Positions 1 through 8,954 are shown, numbered from the stretch's first letter. The stretch: DNA of 36,201 bases from Myxococcales bacterium (GCA_021787845.1 JAJYLH010000055.1:1-36201); one strand, 5' to 3'. The notes: a model not told the origin generated them from the letters alone. Translations and numbers: made by a program.

Positions 1-114
1 CGCGAACAGGCGCGTAACCACCTCTCCCGCTACGCCGACGGCAACCCACGCAACGTCATCCTACGCTCCGCCCCAGCCCACCAGAAGGCTCATCTCCATG
101 TGGTTTCAGAATAG
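1..114 (+). CDS. C-terminal fragment of an unidentified protein
   Basis: Frame 1 is open from the window edge to a TAG at 112-114 and gives 37 residues ending HLHVVSE. Third codon positions are mostly G or C, as in the real genes nearby, which suggests the tail of a gene that begins outside the window. No domain can be recognised in so short a piece. It could also be chance, since open frames are common at this GC content. Confidence 0.3.
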   Translation, partial: REQARNHLSRYADGNPRNVILRSAPAHQKAHLHVVSE

Positions 115-150
115 CCGCACCCGTTTCAAATGGGAATCGAAATTGGAGCT

Positions 151-335
151 GGAGCCGGACACGCCAGTGTCCGGGTGCAGGCACGGACTTCAAGAACCGT
201 AGGGCGGGGGCTTGTCCCATGGGCTTGCCCCCCGCCGCACGCTGACGCCGCCCCCAACGGCGGGGGAAAGCCCCCGCCCCACAATCCTCATTCGCGTTGC
301 CGTGCCTGCGCCCGGACACTGACGTGTCCGGCTCC
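151..335. repeat. Nested inverted repeat, about 185 bp (MITE/REP-like)
   Basis: The outer arms at 151-186 and 300-335 are reverse complements at 34 of 36 positions and begin GGAGCCGGACAC. A second pair lies inside: GGGCGGGGGCTT near 202-213 and AAGCCCCCGCCC near 268-279. Each outer arm is itself a small hairpin (CGGACAC, 4-nt loop, GTGTCCG at 156-173). No transposase gene is present. The inner GC-rich part and one outer arm recur at 4321-4425, so it is a dispersed family. Confidence 0.8.
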
Positions 336-543
336 AATTTCGGCCGAGAAAGAGCATGATCATGAACGTCATCTCGTTCCCCGCCACCAACGCGAAACGG
401 CGCAGAGCCGGAAAAGAGTGCCTTGGCATAGGCACAGTTAGCCCCTCTCCCGCTTGCGGGGGAGGGTTGCGGGAGGGGGCCTTCGCACCGCCCCGAGGAT
501 AACGCAGGACGACCTGAGACAACTGCATACCCGGAAAGCGGAG
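336..543. other. Intergenic stretch with a short GC-rich palindrome
   Basis: No credible gene is seen between the first palindromic element and the one starting at 544. Positions 442-480 hold a palindrome of the form CCCCTCTCCCGC, TTGC, GGGGGAGGG followed by a second GGGAGGGGGC, resembling dispersed intergenic repeats seen in many GC-rich genomes. Nothing else stands out. Confidence 0.5.
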
Positions 544-803
544 ACTGGGTATCCACTCATCTGCGGTGAACGGCCGCCCAGCCTGTTTGGCCTCACCCCC
601 CGCTGCCGCGCGTCTCTCCTCTGCGCGATTGAGCTGCGCAGACGCGAGGGGCTCAAGGCGCTGGAGCTCGGTAACACGTCCAATTCTCTGAGCCCCCTCG
701 CGTTTTCGGCGGTTCCATGCTGATAATGAGAGCGGGCGCGCGGCAGCGGCGGTGAGGCCGGCCGAGCACCGCGCCGCGAGTCGGAGATGTGTGGATACCC
801 AGT
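544..803. mobile_element. MITE-like 260-bp imperfect palindrome with flanking direct repeats
   Basis: The terminal inverted repeats are perfect over 13 bp: ACTGGGTATCCAC at 544-556 and its complement at 791-803. Similarity continues inward in blocks (CATCT; GGCCTCACC plus GCTGCCGCGCG; GCGAGGGG-CTCA) so that each arm spans roughly 115 nt around a short centre near 660-690. AAGCGGAG occurs immediately outside both ends (536-543 and 804-811), as expected of an 8-bp target-site duplication. No transposase is encoded, so this is a non-autonomous element if mobile. Its right-hand direct repeat provides the GGAGA ribosome-binding sequence of the next gene. Confidence 0.7.
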
Positions 804-821
804 AAGCGGAGAGCCCGTCAG

Positions 822-1562
822 ATGATCATGCATCTCGGACTTGGGATGTCGCTGGCGCTCGCGGGGGTCGCGCTCGTCGCCTCGACGTTGGCGGGGGTGA
901 CCGGTTTCGGCGGCGCGGCGTTGCTGCTGCCCGCGTTGGTGCTGGCCGTCGGTACCCGCGACGCGGTGCCCATCCTGACCATCGCGCAGCTCGTCGGGAA
1001 CGGGAGCCGCGTCTGGTTCAACCGGCGCGAGCTGAACGGGCGGGTCGTCGGGTGGTTCGCCCTCGGCGGCGTGCCGTTCGCGCTGCTCGGGGGGGTGCTC
1101 TTCGCGCGCGCGCCGCTGGCCGGGCTGACTCGCCTCCTGGGCGCCTTCCTGCTGGTGATCGTTCTGTGGCGGCGGCTGCGGCCGAAGACAGAGGTGCATT
1201 TCCCGGTTCAGGCTTTCGCCGCCGTGGGCGCCGGGTCGAGCTTCTTGTCGGCGCTGATCGGCAGCGTCGGTCCGCTGATGGCACCGTTCTTCCTGGCCTT
1301 CGGGCTGGTCAAGGGCGCGTACATCGGAACCGAGGCGCTCGCGACCGTGACCATGCACGTCGCGAAGCTCGTCGCCTACCGCGGCACCGGGATTCTGCCC
1401 GCCACGAGCATCGCCGCGGGCCTGGCGATGGGGCCGGTGATGATTCTCGGCTCCTGGATCGGCAAGCGCATCGTCGACCGCCTCCCCGAGCGCGTCTTCG
1501 TCTACCTCATCGAAGGCGTGATGGTCGCGGCGGGCCTGCTGTTCCTGATTCGCGGGCACTGA
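822..1562 (+). CDS. TSUP (TauE/SafE) family membrane permease
   Basis: A hydrophobic protein of 246 residues with about seven or eight membrane segments, glycine-rich helices and a TGFGG stretch near residue 27, typical of the TSUP family (PF01925). The family exports or takes up small anions such as sulfite, sulfoacetate or related organosulfur compounds across the inner membrane; the substrate cannot be told here. The start at 822 follows GGAGA at 808-812 with good spacing. An upstream in-frame GTG at 789 lies inside the preceding MITE-like element and is unlikely. The gene stands alone: a repeat-rich 867-bp gap separates it from the next gene. Confidence 0.85.
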   Translation: MIMHLGLGMSLALAGVALVASTLAGVTGFGGAALLLPALVLAVGTRDAVPILTIAQLVGNGSRVWFNRRELNGRVVGWFALGGVPFALLGGVLFARAPLAGLTRLLGAFLLVIVLWRRLRPKTEVHFPVQAFAAVGAGSSFLSALIGSVGPLMAPFFLAFGLVKGAYIGTEALATVTMHVAKLVAYRGTGILPATSIAAGLAMGPVMILGSWIGKRIVDRLPERVFVYLIEGVMVAAGLLFLIRGH

Positions 1563-1571
1563 CGGGCAACT

Positions 1572-1727
1572 GCTTATCGGGATGACCGCACCTCGCTTGG
1601 GTTCCTGGCCGCTCGTCCTGAGCGCAGTCGAAGGACGGGCGGTCCGTGCGGCATCGCGCTCGTCCCTCGACTGCGCTCGGGATGAGCGGCATTGCCCACA
1701 TGGCTTGGTGCGGTCAACCCGATAAGC
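1572..1727. mobile_element. MITE-like 156-bp palindromic element
   Basis: The terminal inverted repeats at 1572-1592 and 1707-1727 match at 20 of 21 positions and begin GCTTATCGGG. The interior holds a second inverted pair (about 1611-1639 and 1662-1690) of the family containing GAGCGCAGTCGA, a motif that recurs at 5670-5723, 22412-22560, 28387-28420 and 34529-34594. No target-site duplication is evident and no protein is encoded. The tandem array starts 3 bp after its right end. Confidence 0.75.
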
Positions 1728-1730
1728 GCC

Positions 1731-2160
1731 TCCGGAGGGTAGAGTTCGGCACTCTGGCGAGGGTCGCCAGAGTTCCGGGAGGTACGGTCGGGCATTCTGC
1801 CGAGGGTTGCCAGAGTTCCGGAGGGTAGGGTCGGGCACTCTGGCGAGGGTCGCCAGAGTTCCGGAGGGTAGGGTCGGGCACTCTGCCGAGGGTCGCCAGA
1901 GTACCGGGGGGTAGGGTCGGGCACTCTGCTGAGGGTCGCCCGAGTACTCGAGAGTAGGGTCGGGCACTCTGCCGAGGGTCGCGAGAGTTCCGGAGGGTAG
2001 GGTTCGGCACTCTGCCGAGGGTCGCCAGAGTACCCGAGGGTAGGGTTCGGCACTCTGGCGAGTGTCGCCAGAGTTCCGGAGGGTAGGGTCGGGCACTCTG
2101 CCGAGGGTCGCCAGAGTACCGGAGGGCAGGGTTCGGCACTCTGGCGAGTGTCGCCAGAGT
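1731..2160. repeat. Exact tandem array: ten copies of a 43-bp hairpin unit
   Basis: Each unit is a 20-bp connector (consensus TCCGGAGGGTAGGGTCGGGC) followed by a 23-bp palindrome (ACTCTGGCGA, 3-nt loop, TCGCCAGAGT). Palindromes start at 1751, 1794, 1837, 1880, 1923, 1966, 2009, 2052, 2095 and 2138: a constant 43-bp step with no insertion or deletion over 430 bp. Copies 1, 3, 8 and 10 have perfect 10-bp stems; the others carry one to three mismatches. The unit is not a multiple of three and no start codon or RBS accompanies an open frame, so this is not a repeat protein. The connectors are conserved, so it is not CRISPR. Confidence 0.95.
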
Positions 2161-2429
2161 CGGGAAACGATAAAGCCTGCCACGTCAGGTGTGGCGCTCG
2201 GGGTCGCGAAGCCGTTTCTGCGCTCAGCCCGGCGGGGGACAAGCCCTCGCCCTACGGTCACGCGGAACAGGTGCGTCACCGGATAGGCATGGAAGGAACC
2301 TCTCCCGGTGCGTGGAGGAGGGAGGGTGTAGGATGAGCGAGGCGCAGCGCGGCCCATCGACAAGGGCGGCCTACGATGGGCTCGGCTGCCCAACTCGTCC
2401 CGCGAGACGACGGCACGAAGGAGCACGCG
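2161..2429. repeat. Intergenic repeats between the array and the acyl-CoA ligase gene
   Basis: Two dispersed palindrome families lie here. At 2231-2254 is GGCGGGGGAC followed by AAGCCCTCGCCC, also seen near 202-280 and 4321-4345. At about 2332-2395 is a degraded copy of the family with arms ending in CCCATCG, whose best copy is at 5504-5619. The phrase CCGGATAGGCATGGAA at about 2280 also occurs inside that better copy. An AAGGAG ribosome-binding site at 2418-2423 belongs to the next gene. Confidence 0.6.
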
Positions 2430-4163
<1,734 letters not shown>

Positions 4164-4226
4164 GAGATGTCGCTCCGCCATCCCCTTCCGGTTCACACGT
4201 TCTTCACAGTCCCCGGTGCCGACCGC

Positions 4227-4270
4227 TGATCAGACCGATCGGTCGGATCGGACTGATCGGTCTGATCAGC
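4227..4270. repeat. 44-bp palindrome of the ACCGATCGG family, copy 1
   Basis: The outer 15 nt on each side, CTGATCAGACCGATC and its complement, pair perfectly, and pairing continues imperfectly to the centre. The core ACCGATCGG recurs in copies at 8955-8990 and 9411-9453. It lies between two co-directional genes. There is no T-run, so terminator function is uncertain. Confidence 0.8.
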
Positions 4271-4320
4271 CCGGCACCATCCGGTTCGCGATGCGGCAGG
4301 ATCGCACGGGGCGTTGCCGC

Positions 4321-4425
4321 GCGGCGGGGGACAAGCCCCCGCCCTCCGCCTTCGGACGGACGACGTCGAAACCCGTGGCCGTACCGAACCCGGAGACTGA
4401 GGTGTCCTGCTCCAACATCCGCTGA
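4321..4425. repeat. Partial copy of the 151-335 element
   Basis: GCGGCGGGGGACAAGCCCCCGCCC at the left resembles the inner palindrome of the first element. CGGAGACTGAGGTGTCCTGC near 4391-4410 followed by TCCAAC matches its right outer arm imperfectly. The left outer arm is missing. It ends just before the GAGGG ribosome-binding site of the next gene. Confidence 0.6.
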
Positions 4426-4434
4426 GGGCATGCG

Positions 4435-5466
4435 ATGAGGGACCTCGCCTCCGCGTTCAAGGGCCTTTCGAATCTCGTCAAGCTCCCGGCGCGGGCGAAA
4501 CCCGCGGTGGGCGTGACGCCGGCCGACGTGGTCCATGCTGAGAACAAGTGGCGGCTGCTGCGCTACCGACTGCGGCCGGAGGGAGCCGCATTCGCGACGC
4601 CCATCGTGATGGTGCCCTCGCTCATCAACCGCCACTACGTGCTCGACCTGATGCCCGGGAAGAGCCTCGCCGAGTTCCTCGTCGCGCGAGGGCATGACGT
4701 GTACTGCATCGACTGGGGCACGCCGGGCGACGAAGATCGTTTCATCTCCTTCGATGACCTCGCCGATCGCGCGCTCGGGCGGGCACTCTTGCGCGCGTGT
4801 CGCGTGAGCGGCTCCGACGCGGCGCATCTCTTCGGCTACTGCCTGGGCGGCACGCTCGCGGTCATCCATGCGGCGGTGCGTCCAGAGCGCGTGCGCTCGC
4901 TCGTCGCGCTGGCGGCGCCCGTCCGCTTCGACGACGACGGCCTGCTCGCGCGGTGGACCAACGCGCCCGGGTTCGACGTCGCGGCGCTGGTCGAGGGCAT
5001 GGGCAACGTGCCCTGGCAGCTCATGCAGAGCGCGTTTCACCTCCTGCGCCCGACCCTCCAGCTTTCGAAGAGCGTGCACCTGCTCGACCGGGCGTGGGAC
5101 GACGAGTACCTGGACGGCTTTCTCGCGCTCGAGACCTGGGGCAGCGACAACGTCTCGTTCCCGGGGCGCGCGTATCGGGAGTACGTCGAGCGGCTCTATC
5201 AGCAGAACCTCTTGCACAAGGGCGAGCTGCGCCTCTCCGGACGACTGGCGCGGATGGAGTCGATCGCGATGCCGGTGCTCGCGATTGCCTTCCAGCACGA
5301 CAACATCGTCCCGCAGGCAACGGCGGCGGAGCTCATCGACCGCGTCGGGAGCGAAGACAAGGAGCTGTGGACCCTTCCCGGCGGGCACGTCGGCGCGGTG
5401 GTATCTCGGGCCGCGGCCAAGGGGCTGTGGCCGAAGCTGAGCGCCTGGTGGGCCGTGCGCGATTGA
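4435..5466 (+). CDS. Class III-type polyhydroxyalkanoate synthase-like protein (PhaC family)
   Basis: A 343-residue alpha/beta-hydrolase-fold protein. The nucleophile box is GYCLGG (Cys136), with Cys in place of the usual lipase Ser, which is the hallmark of PHA synthases. Asp289 (in QHDNIVP) and His318 (in GGHVG) complete the triad at the expected spacing. The length fits class III PhaC (about 350-360 residues), which polymerises hydroxyacyl-CoA at the granule surface and normally needs a PhaE partner. No phaE, phaA, phaB or phasin gene is present in the window, so activity as a polymer synthase is inferred. It could instead be an acyltransferase or hydrolase of the same family. The start at 4435 follows GAGGG at 4424-4428. 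Confidence 0.85.
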   Translation: MRDLASAFKGLSNLVKLPARAKPAVGVTPADVVHAENKWRLLRYRLRPEGAAFATPIVMVPSLINRHYVLDLMPGKSLAEFLVARGHDVYCIDWGTPGDEDRFISFDDLADRALGRALLRACRVSGSDAAHLFGYCLGGTLAVIHAAVRPERVRSLVALAAPVRFDDDGLLARWTNAPGFDVAALVEGMGNVPWQLMQSAFHLLRPTLQLSKSVHLLDRAWDDEYLDGFLALETWGSDNVSFPGRAYREYVERLYQQNLLHKGELRLSGRLARMESIAMPVLAIAFQHDNIVPQATAAELIDRVGSEDKELWTLPGGHVGAVVSRAAAKGLWPKLSAWWAVRD

Positions 5467-5503
5467 CGAGAAGGGCGGTTCGCCCCCGCAACCCCTCGCG
5501 GTA

Positions 5504-5619
5504 GGATGGGTGGAGCGTCAGCGCAGCCCATCGACGTGCGGCTCAAGCCATCCGATGCCCGCAAGCGTATCAACCGGATAGGCATGGAACGATGGGCTAC
5601 GCTGACGCTCCACCCATCC
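5504..5619. repeat. Inverted-repeat element with 30-bp ends
   Basis: The arms at 5504-5533 and 5590-5619 match at 29 of 30 positions, beginning GGATGGGTGGAGCGTCAGCG. The 56-nt centre holds CCGGATAGGCATGGAA, shared with about 2280. Less perfect copies lie at 2332-2395 and 21069-21143. No coding capacity. Confidence 0.85.
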
Positions 5620-5669
5620 TCCCTCCTTCCGCTCATCCCTTTGCGCGGTCGAGGGATGGGCGCCGCCGC

Positions 5670-5723
5670 GAAGAACCGCTCGTCCCTCGTCCTTCGACTG
5701 GCGCTCAGGATGAGCGGTTCTTC
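5670..5723. repeat. Palindrome of the GAGCGCAGTCGA family
   Basis: The arms GAAGAACCGCTCGTCC (5670-5685) and the near-complementary 5708-5723 match at 15 of 16 positions. The interior holds the CCTTCGACT and GCGCTCAGGATGAGC core of this dispersed family. It lies between the convergent ends of the PHA synthase-like gene and the cysteine-rich lipoprotein gene, so it could also help end transcription from both sides. The only sequence between it and the lipoprotein stop is a short unremarkable stretch. Confidence 0.7.
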
Positions 5724-5763
5724 GTTTGGGCACGGATTCTGTCTTGGACAGGAGTAGCCCTGT

Positions 5764-6939
5764 CTACATCGTGCATTCCTGGGCGCACACGCCGTTCTGG
5801 CAGGGCTTGCCGCCGCAGTCGGAGGCGCTCTGGCAGGCGTTGTCCGACTTGCAGACGGGCGTGGCGCCGCTGGTGTCGCACGAGTAGTTCATCGCGCACT
5901 GGCTCGCCGGGTCGGCGGCGCAGGGCCCGGAGGTCGGGGCCGGCGCGCACTTCCCGTTGACGCAGGCGAGACTGAGCTCGCATCCGGTCATGGCGTACTC
6001 CGCGCCGGCCGGTGTGGCGGTGCAAGTGCCGCCGTTGCCGACCCAGCTCGAGCAGGTTCCCGCCGTCACCGTCATTTGGCCAGAAGAACCCCCCGAAACC
6101 GCGAAGCCGAGGCAGACGAGTTGGGGGCCGCAACCCGACACGCCCGAGGCGGGATCAGACTGAGTCCCGCAGGGCTGGCCCTTCGCGATGTCCGCTTTGC
6201 ACGTGCCGCTTTCGCCCGCCATGTCGCAAAACAAACCGGACGCGCAGTCGTTGTCGGAGGAGCAGGTCGCCCCGGCGTTTCCCGCGTTCGGCGCCGCGCA
6301 CTGGCCCTGGGAGCTGCCGTTGCCGATAGCGCAGTAACCGCTCTGGCAGTCGCTGTTGTCGTTGCACGAACCTCCGTTCGCCTGAACGGCGGTGCACTTG
6401 TTGGTCGTCGAGTCGCAGTAGGCGCCGTGCGTGCACCCGGCGTTCGAGCAGTCCGCGCCGACGGCGGCGTTGGCGACGCAATGGTCCGGGCAGGTCTGGC
6501 CCTGGCACGTCCCGTCGACGCACTCGCTGTCGTTCGCGCAGGCCCCACCCGTCTGGACCTTCGCGACCAGCACCGCGCTACAGTCGCTAATCTGCGCGTT
6601 GAGACCGTTGAGGCCGGACGCGCAAGCCAGGGAGCCGATGTCGTTGAGACAGCTCTGGGCCTTCGCCGTGTCGAAGCCCAGGCGGCCGGCTTTCACCTCG
6701 GCCGAAACGTAGCCCAGGTCGACGTTGAGCCCGCCCGAACAGAAGGCGTACTCCATCTCGGGAACACAGCGCGTCATGTAGGCGCACAGAGCGGATTGAG
6801 CCTTGGTGGCGAAGTTGTCGGCGGTGACCGCGCCGCCTCCGCCTCCGTTGCCATTGCCATTGCCGTTGCTGTTGGTCGGCCCACAGGCAACGACCGCCGC
6901 CACCAGGGCGAGCGAGAGCACGTATTTGATCGAACGCAT
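5764..6939 (-). CDS. Cysteine-rich lipoprotein with Dickkopf-like repeats
   Basis: A 391-residue exported protein. The N-terminus is a lipoprotein signal (lipobox VVAC, lipidated Cys19) followed by an Asn/Gly-rich linker. An alpha-type region with scattered Cys is followed by many closely spaced Cys in patterns such as CxxDxxCxxGxCxGxxC. These resemble the Dickkopf N-terminal or EB-type disulfide modules often found in myxobacterial surface proteins. The role is unknown; disulfide-stabilised envelope display or adhesion is an inference. The start at 6939 follows GGAG by 7-8 nt; longer in-frame starts would bury the signal peptide. A near-consensus promoter lies at 7032-7061, and the gene is divergent from the membrane protein at 7202. 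Confidence 0.85.
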   Translation of the reverse strand: MRSIKYVLSLALVAAVVACGPTNSNGNGNGNGGGGGAVTADNFATKAQSALCAYMTRCVPEMEYAFCSGGLNVDLGYVSAEVKAGRLGFDTAKAQSCLNDIGSLACASGLNGLNAQISDCSAVLVAKVQTGGACANDSECVDGTCQGQTCPDHCVANAAVGADCSNAGCTHGAYCDSTTNKCTAVQANGGSCNDNSDCQSGYCAIGNGSSQGQCAAPNAGNAGATCSSDNDCASGLFCDMAGESGTCKADIAKGQPCGTQSDPASGVSGCGPQLVCLGFAVSGGSSGQMTVTAGTCSSWVGNGGTCTATPAGAEYAMTGCELSLACVNGKCAPAPTSGPCAADPASQCAMNYSCDTSGATPVCKSDNACQSASDCGGKPCQNGVCAQECTM

Positions 6940-7031
6940 GGAAGAGCTCCTGTCATGGAAACGCTGAGTGGTTGGGAAAGGCCCTACGTCGTCGAACCGA
7001 GCTGGGATCGTGCGATAACCCATGGCCGGCG

Positions 7032-7061
7032 AGGCTAGCCCGGGGGAGAAGCCGGTGTCAA
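7032..7061 (-). promoter_or_regulatory. Probable sigma-70-type promoter of the cysteine-rich lipoprotein gene
   Basis: Read on the minus strand: TTGACA (-35, complement of 7056-7061), an 18-nt spacer, and TAGCCT (-10, complement of 7032-7037). The -35 box is a perfect consensus. It lies about 93 bp upstream of the start codon at 6939. Confidence 0.5.
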
Positions 7062-7094
7062 GCGCGGGGCCGCGCGGGTTCCCGCTGTCCGCGC

Positions 7095-7124
7095 TTGACG
7101 GGCGGCCCATGGTCGGTCTAGGCT
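7095..7124 (+). promoter_or_regulatory. Probable sigma-70-type promoter of the membrane protein gene
   Basis: TTGACG at 7095-7100, an 18-nt spacer, and TAGGCT at 7119-7124. It mirrors the promoter on the other strand 34 bp away, with the same spacer length. The start codon follows at 7202, with GAGGTG at 7188-7193 as ribosome-binding site. Confidence 0.45.
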
Positions 7125-7201
7125 CCGCGCGCGCCGAACCTTCGGCGACGTGGGGCTGGAGGACGAGCGGGCGAAGATGCTCGTCCCGAGGTGACGTGCG
7201 G

Positions 7202-8326
7202 ATGTGGAAAACGGTGGAAGGCTCGACGGGGCGCCTCATTCAGCTTTGCCTCGCCATGTTCTCGTTCTACGTCGTCTTCGGGACCGCCACCAAGGCATTC
7301 ACGGCCAGCTCGGCCCTCCAACCCCCGATGTCCCCGGTCGGTTTCCTGCTGTGGACCACCGTGGGCGGGTCCGGGATCTGCTTGGCGGTGGTGTTTCTCG
7401 GCGGCTGGTTTCGGCGCGAGTCCGCCCAGACCTTTTCGCTGCTCGGCCTGCGGCTGCCCGTGGAGGCCCGCTACGTCATCCTTGCCGGCATCTTCACGGC
7501 GGTCATCATCCCGACCACGACGCTGCTCTACATCCTTCTCAAGTCGGTGATGGTGGCGATGGTCGTCATGCGCGCCAGCATCATCGTGTCCAGCCGCATC
7601 ATCGACGAGATTCAGAAGCGCATGGGCATCCTCAAGAAGACCGTCTACTGGGAAGAGAACGTGGCCGTCGGTTTCGCCATCGTCGCGTTCTCGGCGCAGG
7701 CATTGGGCGCGACCAAGACCGATTTCGACTTCCTCTACAACACGCCCGCGCTCATCGTGCTCATCGCTTTCGTGGTGGCCTACGCGCTGCGCATCTTCAT
7801 CATGAACTACTACAAGAACACTCGCCCCAAGGGCACCGAGCAGAACAACAAGTGGTACTTCTCCGTCGAGCAGATTTCCGCCAGCGTCACGATGCTCCTC
7901 GTCGGCATCGTCCTCTTCTTCGTCCCGAGCCACTTTGCAGCGATCGTGGACCTCCATCGGTCGGTGGTGGCGCCCAACCCGAACTGGCCGTGGGCGCTGA
8001 TCATCGGTCTCGTGTACGGCATGGTGGCCTTCTTCGGCGTCTTCATCTTCATGTTCAAGGGACGAACGGCGACTTTCGCGGGCCTGGCCTATTCGCAGAC
8101 GTCCCTCGCCGCCGGCACCATCGCGACGCTCGCCGCCTATTTCCTCCTCCACCTGCCGTTCCCGACGGTCCGCGACTGGCTTTCCTTGGCGCTGATCGCG
8201 GTTGCCTTCACGTTCCTCGGTCTCGCCGAGCGCAAGCGGGTCGTCGAGCTGGCCCAGACGCACGAGTTGGAGCCGGTCGGCGGCGGGCCGGCCGCCGGGG
8301 CGGGAGCGGTTGCGCCGCAACCTTGA
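7202..8326 (+). CDS. Multi-pass membrane protein, possibly DMT-superfamily-like
   Basis: A 374-residue protein with about ten hydrophobic segments, including residues near 15-35, 48-65, 90-115 and several after 150. A charged loop (EIQKRMGILKKT) sits near the middle. The arrangement resembles drug/metabolite transporter-type permeases, but no signature motif can be named, so the function is unknown. The ATG at 7202 is preceded by GAGGTG at good spacing; an in-frame GTG and ATG upstream fall in the promoter region. The stop is 16 bp from the stop of the convergent thioesterase gene. The C-terminal tail is Gly/Ala/Pro-rich and probably disordered. Confidence 0.75.
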   Translation: MWKTVEGSTGRLIQLCLAMFSFYVVFGTATKAFTASSALQPPMSPVGFLLWTTVGGSGICLAVVFLGGWFRRESAQTFSLLGLRLPVEARYVILAGIFTAVIIPTTTLLYILLKSVMVAMVVMRASIIVSSRIIDEIQKRMGILKKTVYWEENVAVGFAIVAFSAQALGATKTDFDFLYNTPALIVLIAFVVAYALRIFIMNYYKNTRPKGTEQNNKWYFSVEQISASVTMLLVGIVLFFVPSHFAAIVDLHRSVVAPNPNWPWALIIGLVYGMVAFFGVFIFMFKGRTATFAGLAYSQTSLAAGTIATLAAYFLLHLPFPTVRDWLSLALIAVAFTFLGLAERKRVVELAQTHELEPVGGGPAAGAGAVAPQP

Positions 8327-8342
8327 AGCGGCTTGGCTCAGC

Positions 8343-8873
8343 TCAGATTGCAGCGCCGCGGGTCAAGCTCTCCGCGTCCTGCCAGCGGCGAATCGCGTCG
8401 GGCATCGGCGGCGAAACCGGGTCGACGCCGACGAGCTCCATCAGCTTCGGTGCGGGGACCATCCCTGCGCGATCGCGAAACGACCCGCGGACGATGGCGC
8501 TCGCCGCGAGCTCTCCCGCCACGTAGAAGCGCTGCTGGAGATAGAACCAGCGCTCGTCCCAACAGACCGCCCGGGTCGCCAGCTCGAACCGGTCGAGGAG
8601 CAGGAGCGGTCTCCGGTAGCGGATGGTCAAGGACGCCACGATGGGCCGCCAGCGGTTCTCGAGGACGACCCGGCCCATCCCGTTGCGCACGACGAGGTCG
8701 AACCGGCCGAAGTCCATGTGCGTCAGGTAGCGCCCGTTGTTCATGTGGCCGTTGGTGTCGAGGTCGTGCGGCCACACGCGCCGAGCGAGACGGCTCTCGC
8801 CGAGCGCGCCGAGCCTCGGCCGCAGGAGCGACCGGGTGAGCGCGCCGGCGAGCTGGACGGTGTACAGCAGCAT
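8343..8873 (-). CDS. Hotdog-fold acyl-CoA thioesterase (THEM6/4HBT_2-like)
   Basis: A 176-residue protein. The segment HDLDTNGHMNNGRYLTHMD near residues 37-55 is the 4HBT active-site helix region, in which Asp, Asn and His/Asn residues position the thioester. The long form with a hydrophobic N-terminal segment resembles the THEM6-type family. It probably hydrolyses an acyl-CoA or acyl-ACP thioester; the chain specificity is unknown. The start ATG at 8873 is chosen; an in-frame TTG lies 6 nt upstream, and neither has a strong ribosome-binding site. It is divergent from the DUF488 gene, and an ACCGATCGG palindrome lies in the shared upstream region. Confidence 0.82.
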   Translation of the reverse strand: MLLYTVQLAGALTRSLLRPRLGALGESRLARRVWPHDLDTNGHMNNGRYLTHMDFGRFDLVVRNGMGRVVLENRWRPIVASLTIRYRRPLLLLDRFELATRAVCWDERWFYLQQRFYVAGELAASAIVRGSFRDRAGMVPAPKLMELVGVDPVSPPMPDAIRRWQDAESLTRGAAI

Positions 8874-8954
8874 GGCCAAGGAGAATGCGCGCGGTCGGCT
8901 CGGCCGTCGAGCGTTCGGGCGTGCACCTGGGCGCGGCCGGCGACATCTTCGACT

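Noticed and set aside
1731-2160. The tandem array as a CRISPR locus
   Set aside because: The 20-bp segments between palindromes are conserved rather than unique, and no cas gene is present.
1731-2160. The array as replication-origin iterons
   Set aside because: No dnaA, repA, parA/B or AT-rich unwinding region is nearby; the neighbouring genes are ordinary metabolic genes.
5504-5723. Short plus-strand coding frames after the PHA synthase-like gene
   Set aside because: They lie entirely within palindromic repeats and have no ribosome-binding site or recognisable sequence.
6076-7038. A plus-strand frame opposite the cysteine-rich lipoprotein
   Set aside because: It is antisense to a gene with a clear signal peptide, lipobox, ribosome-binding site and patterned cysteines, and its own translation is Ala/Arg/Val-rich without motifs.
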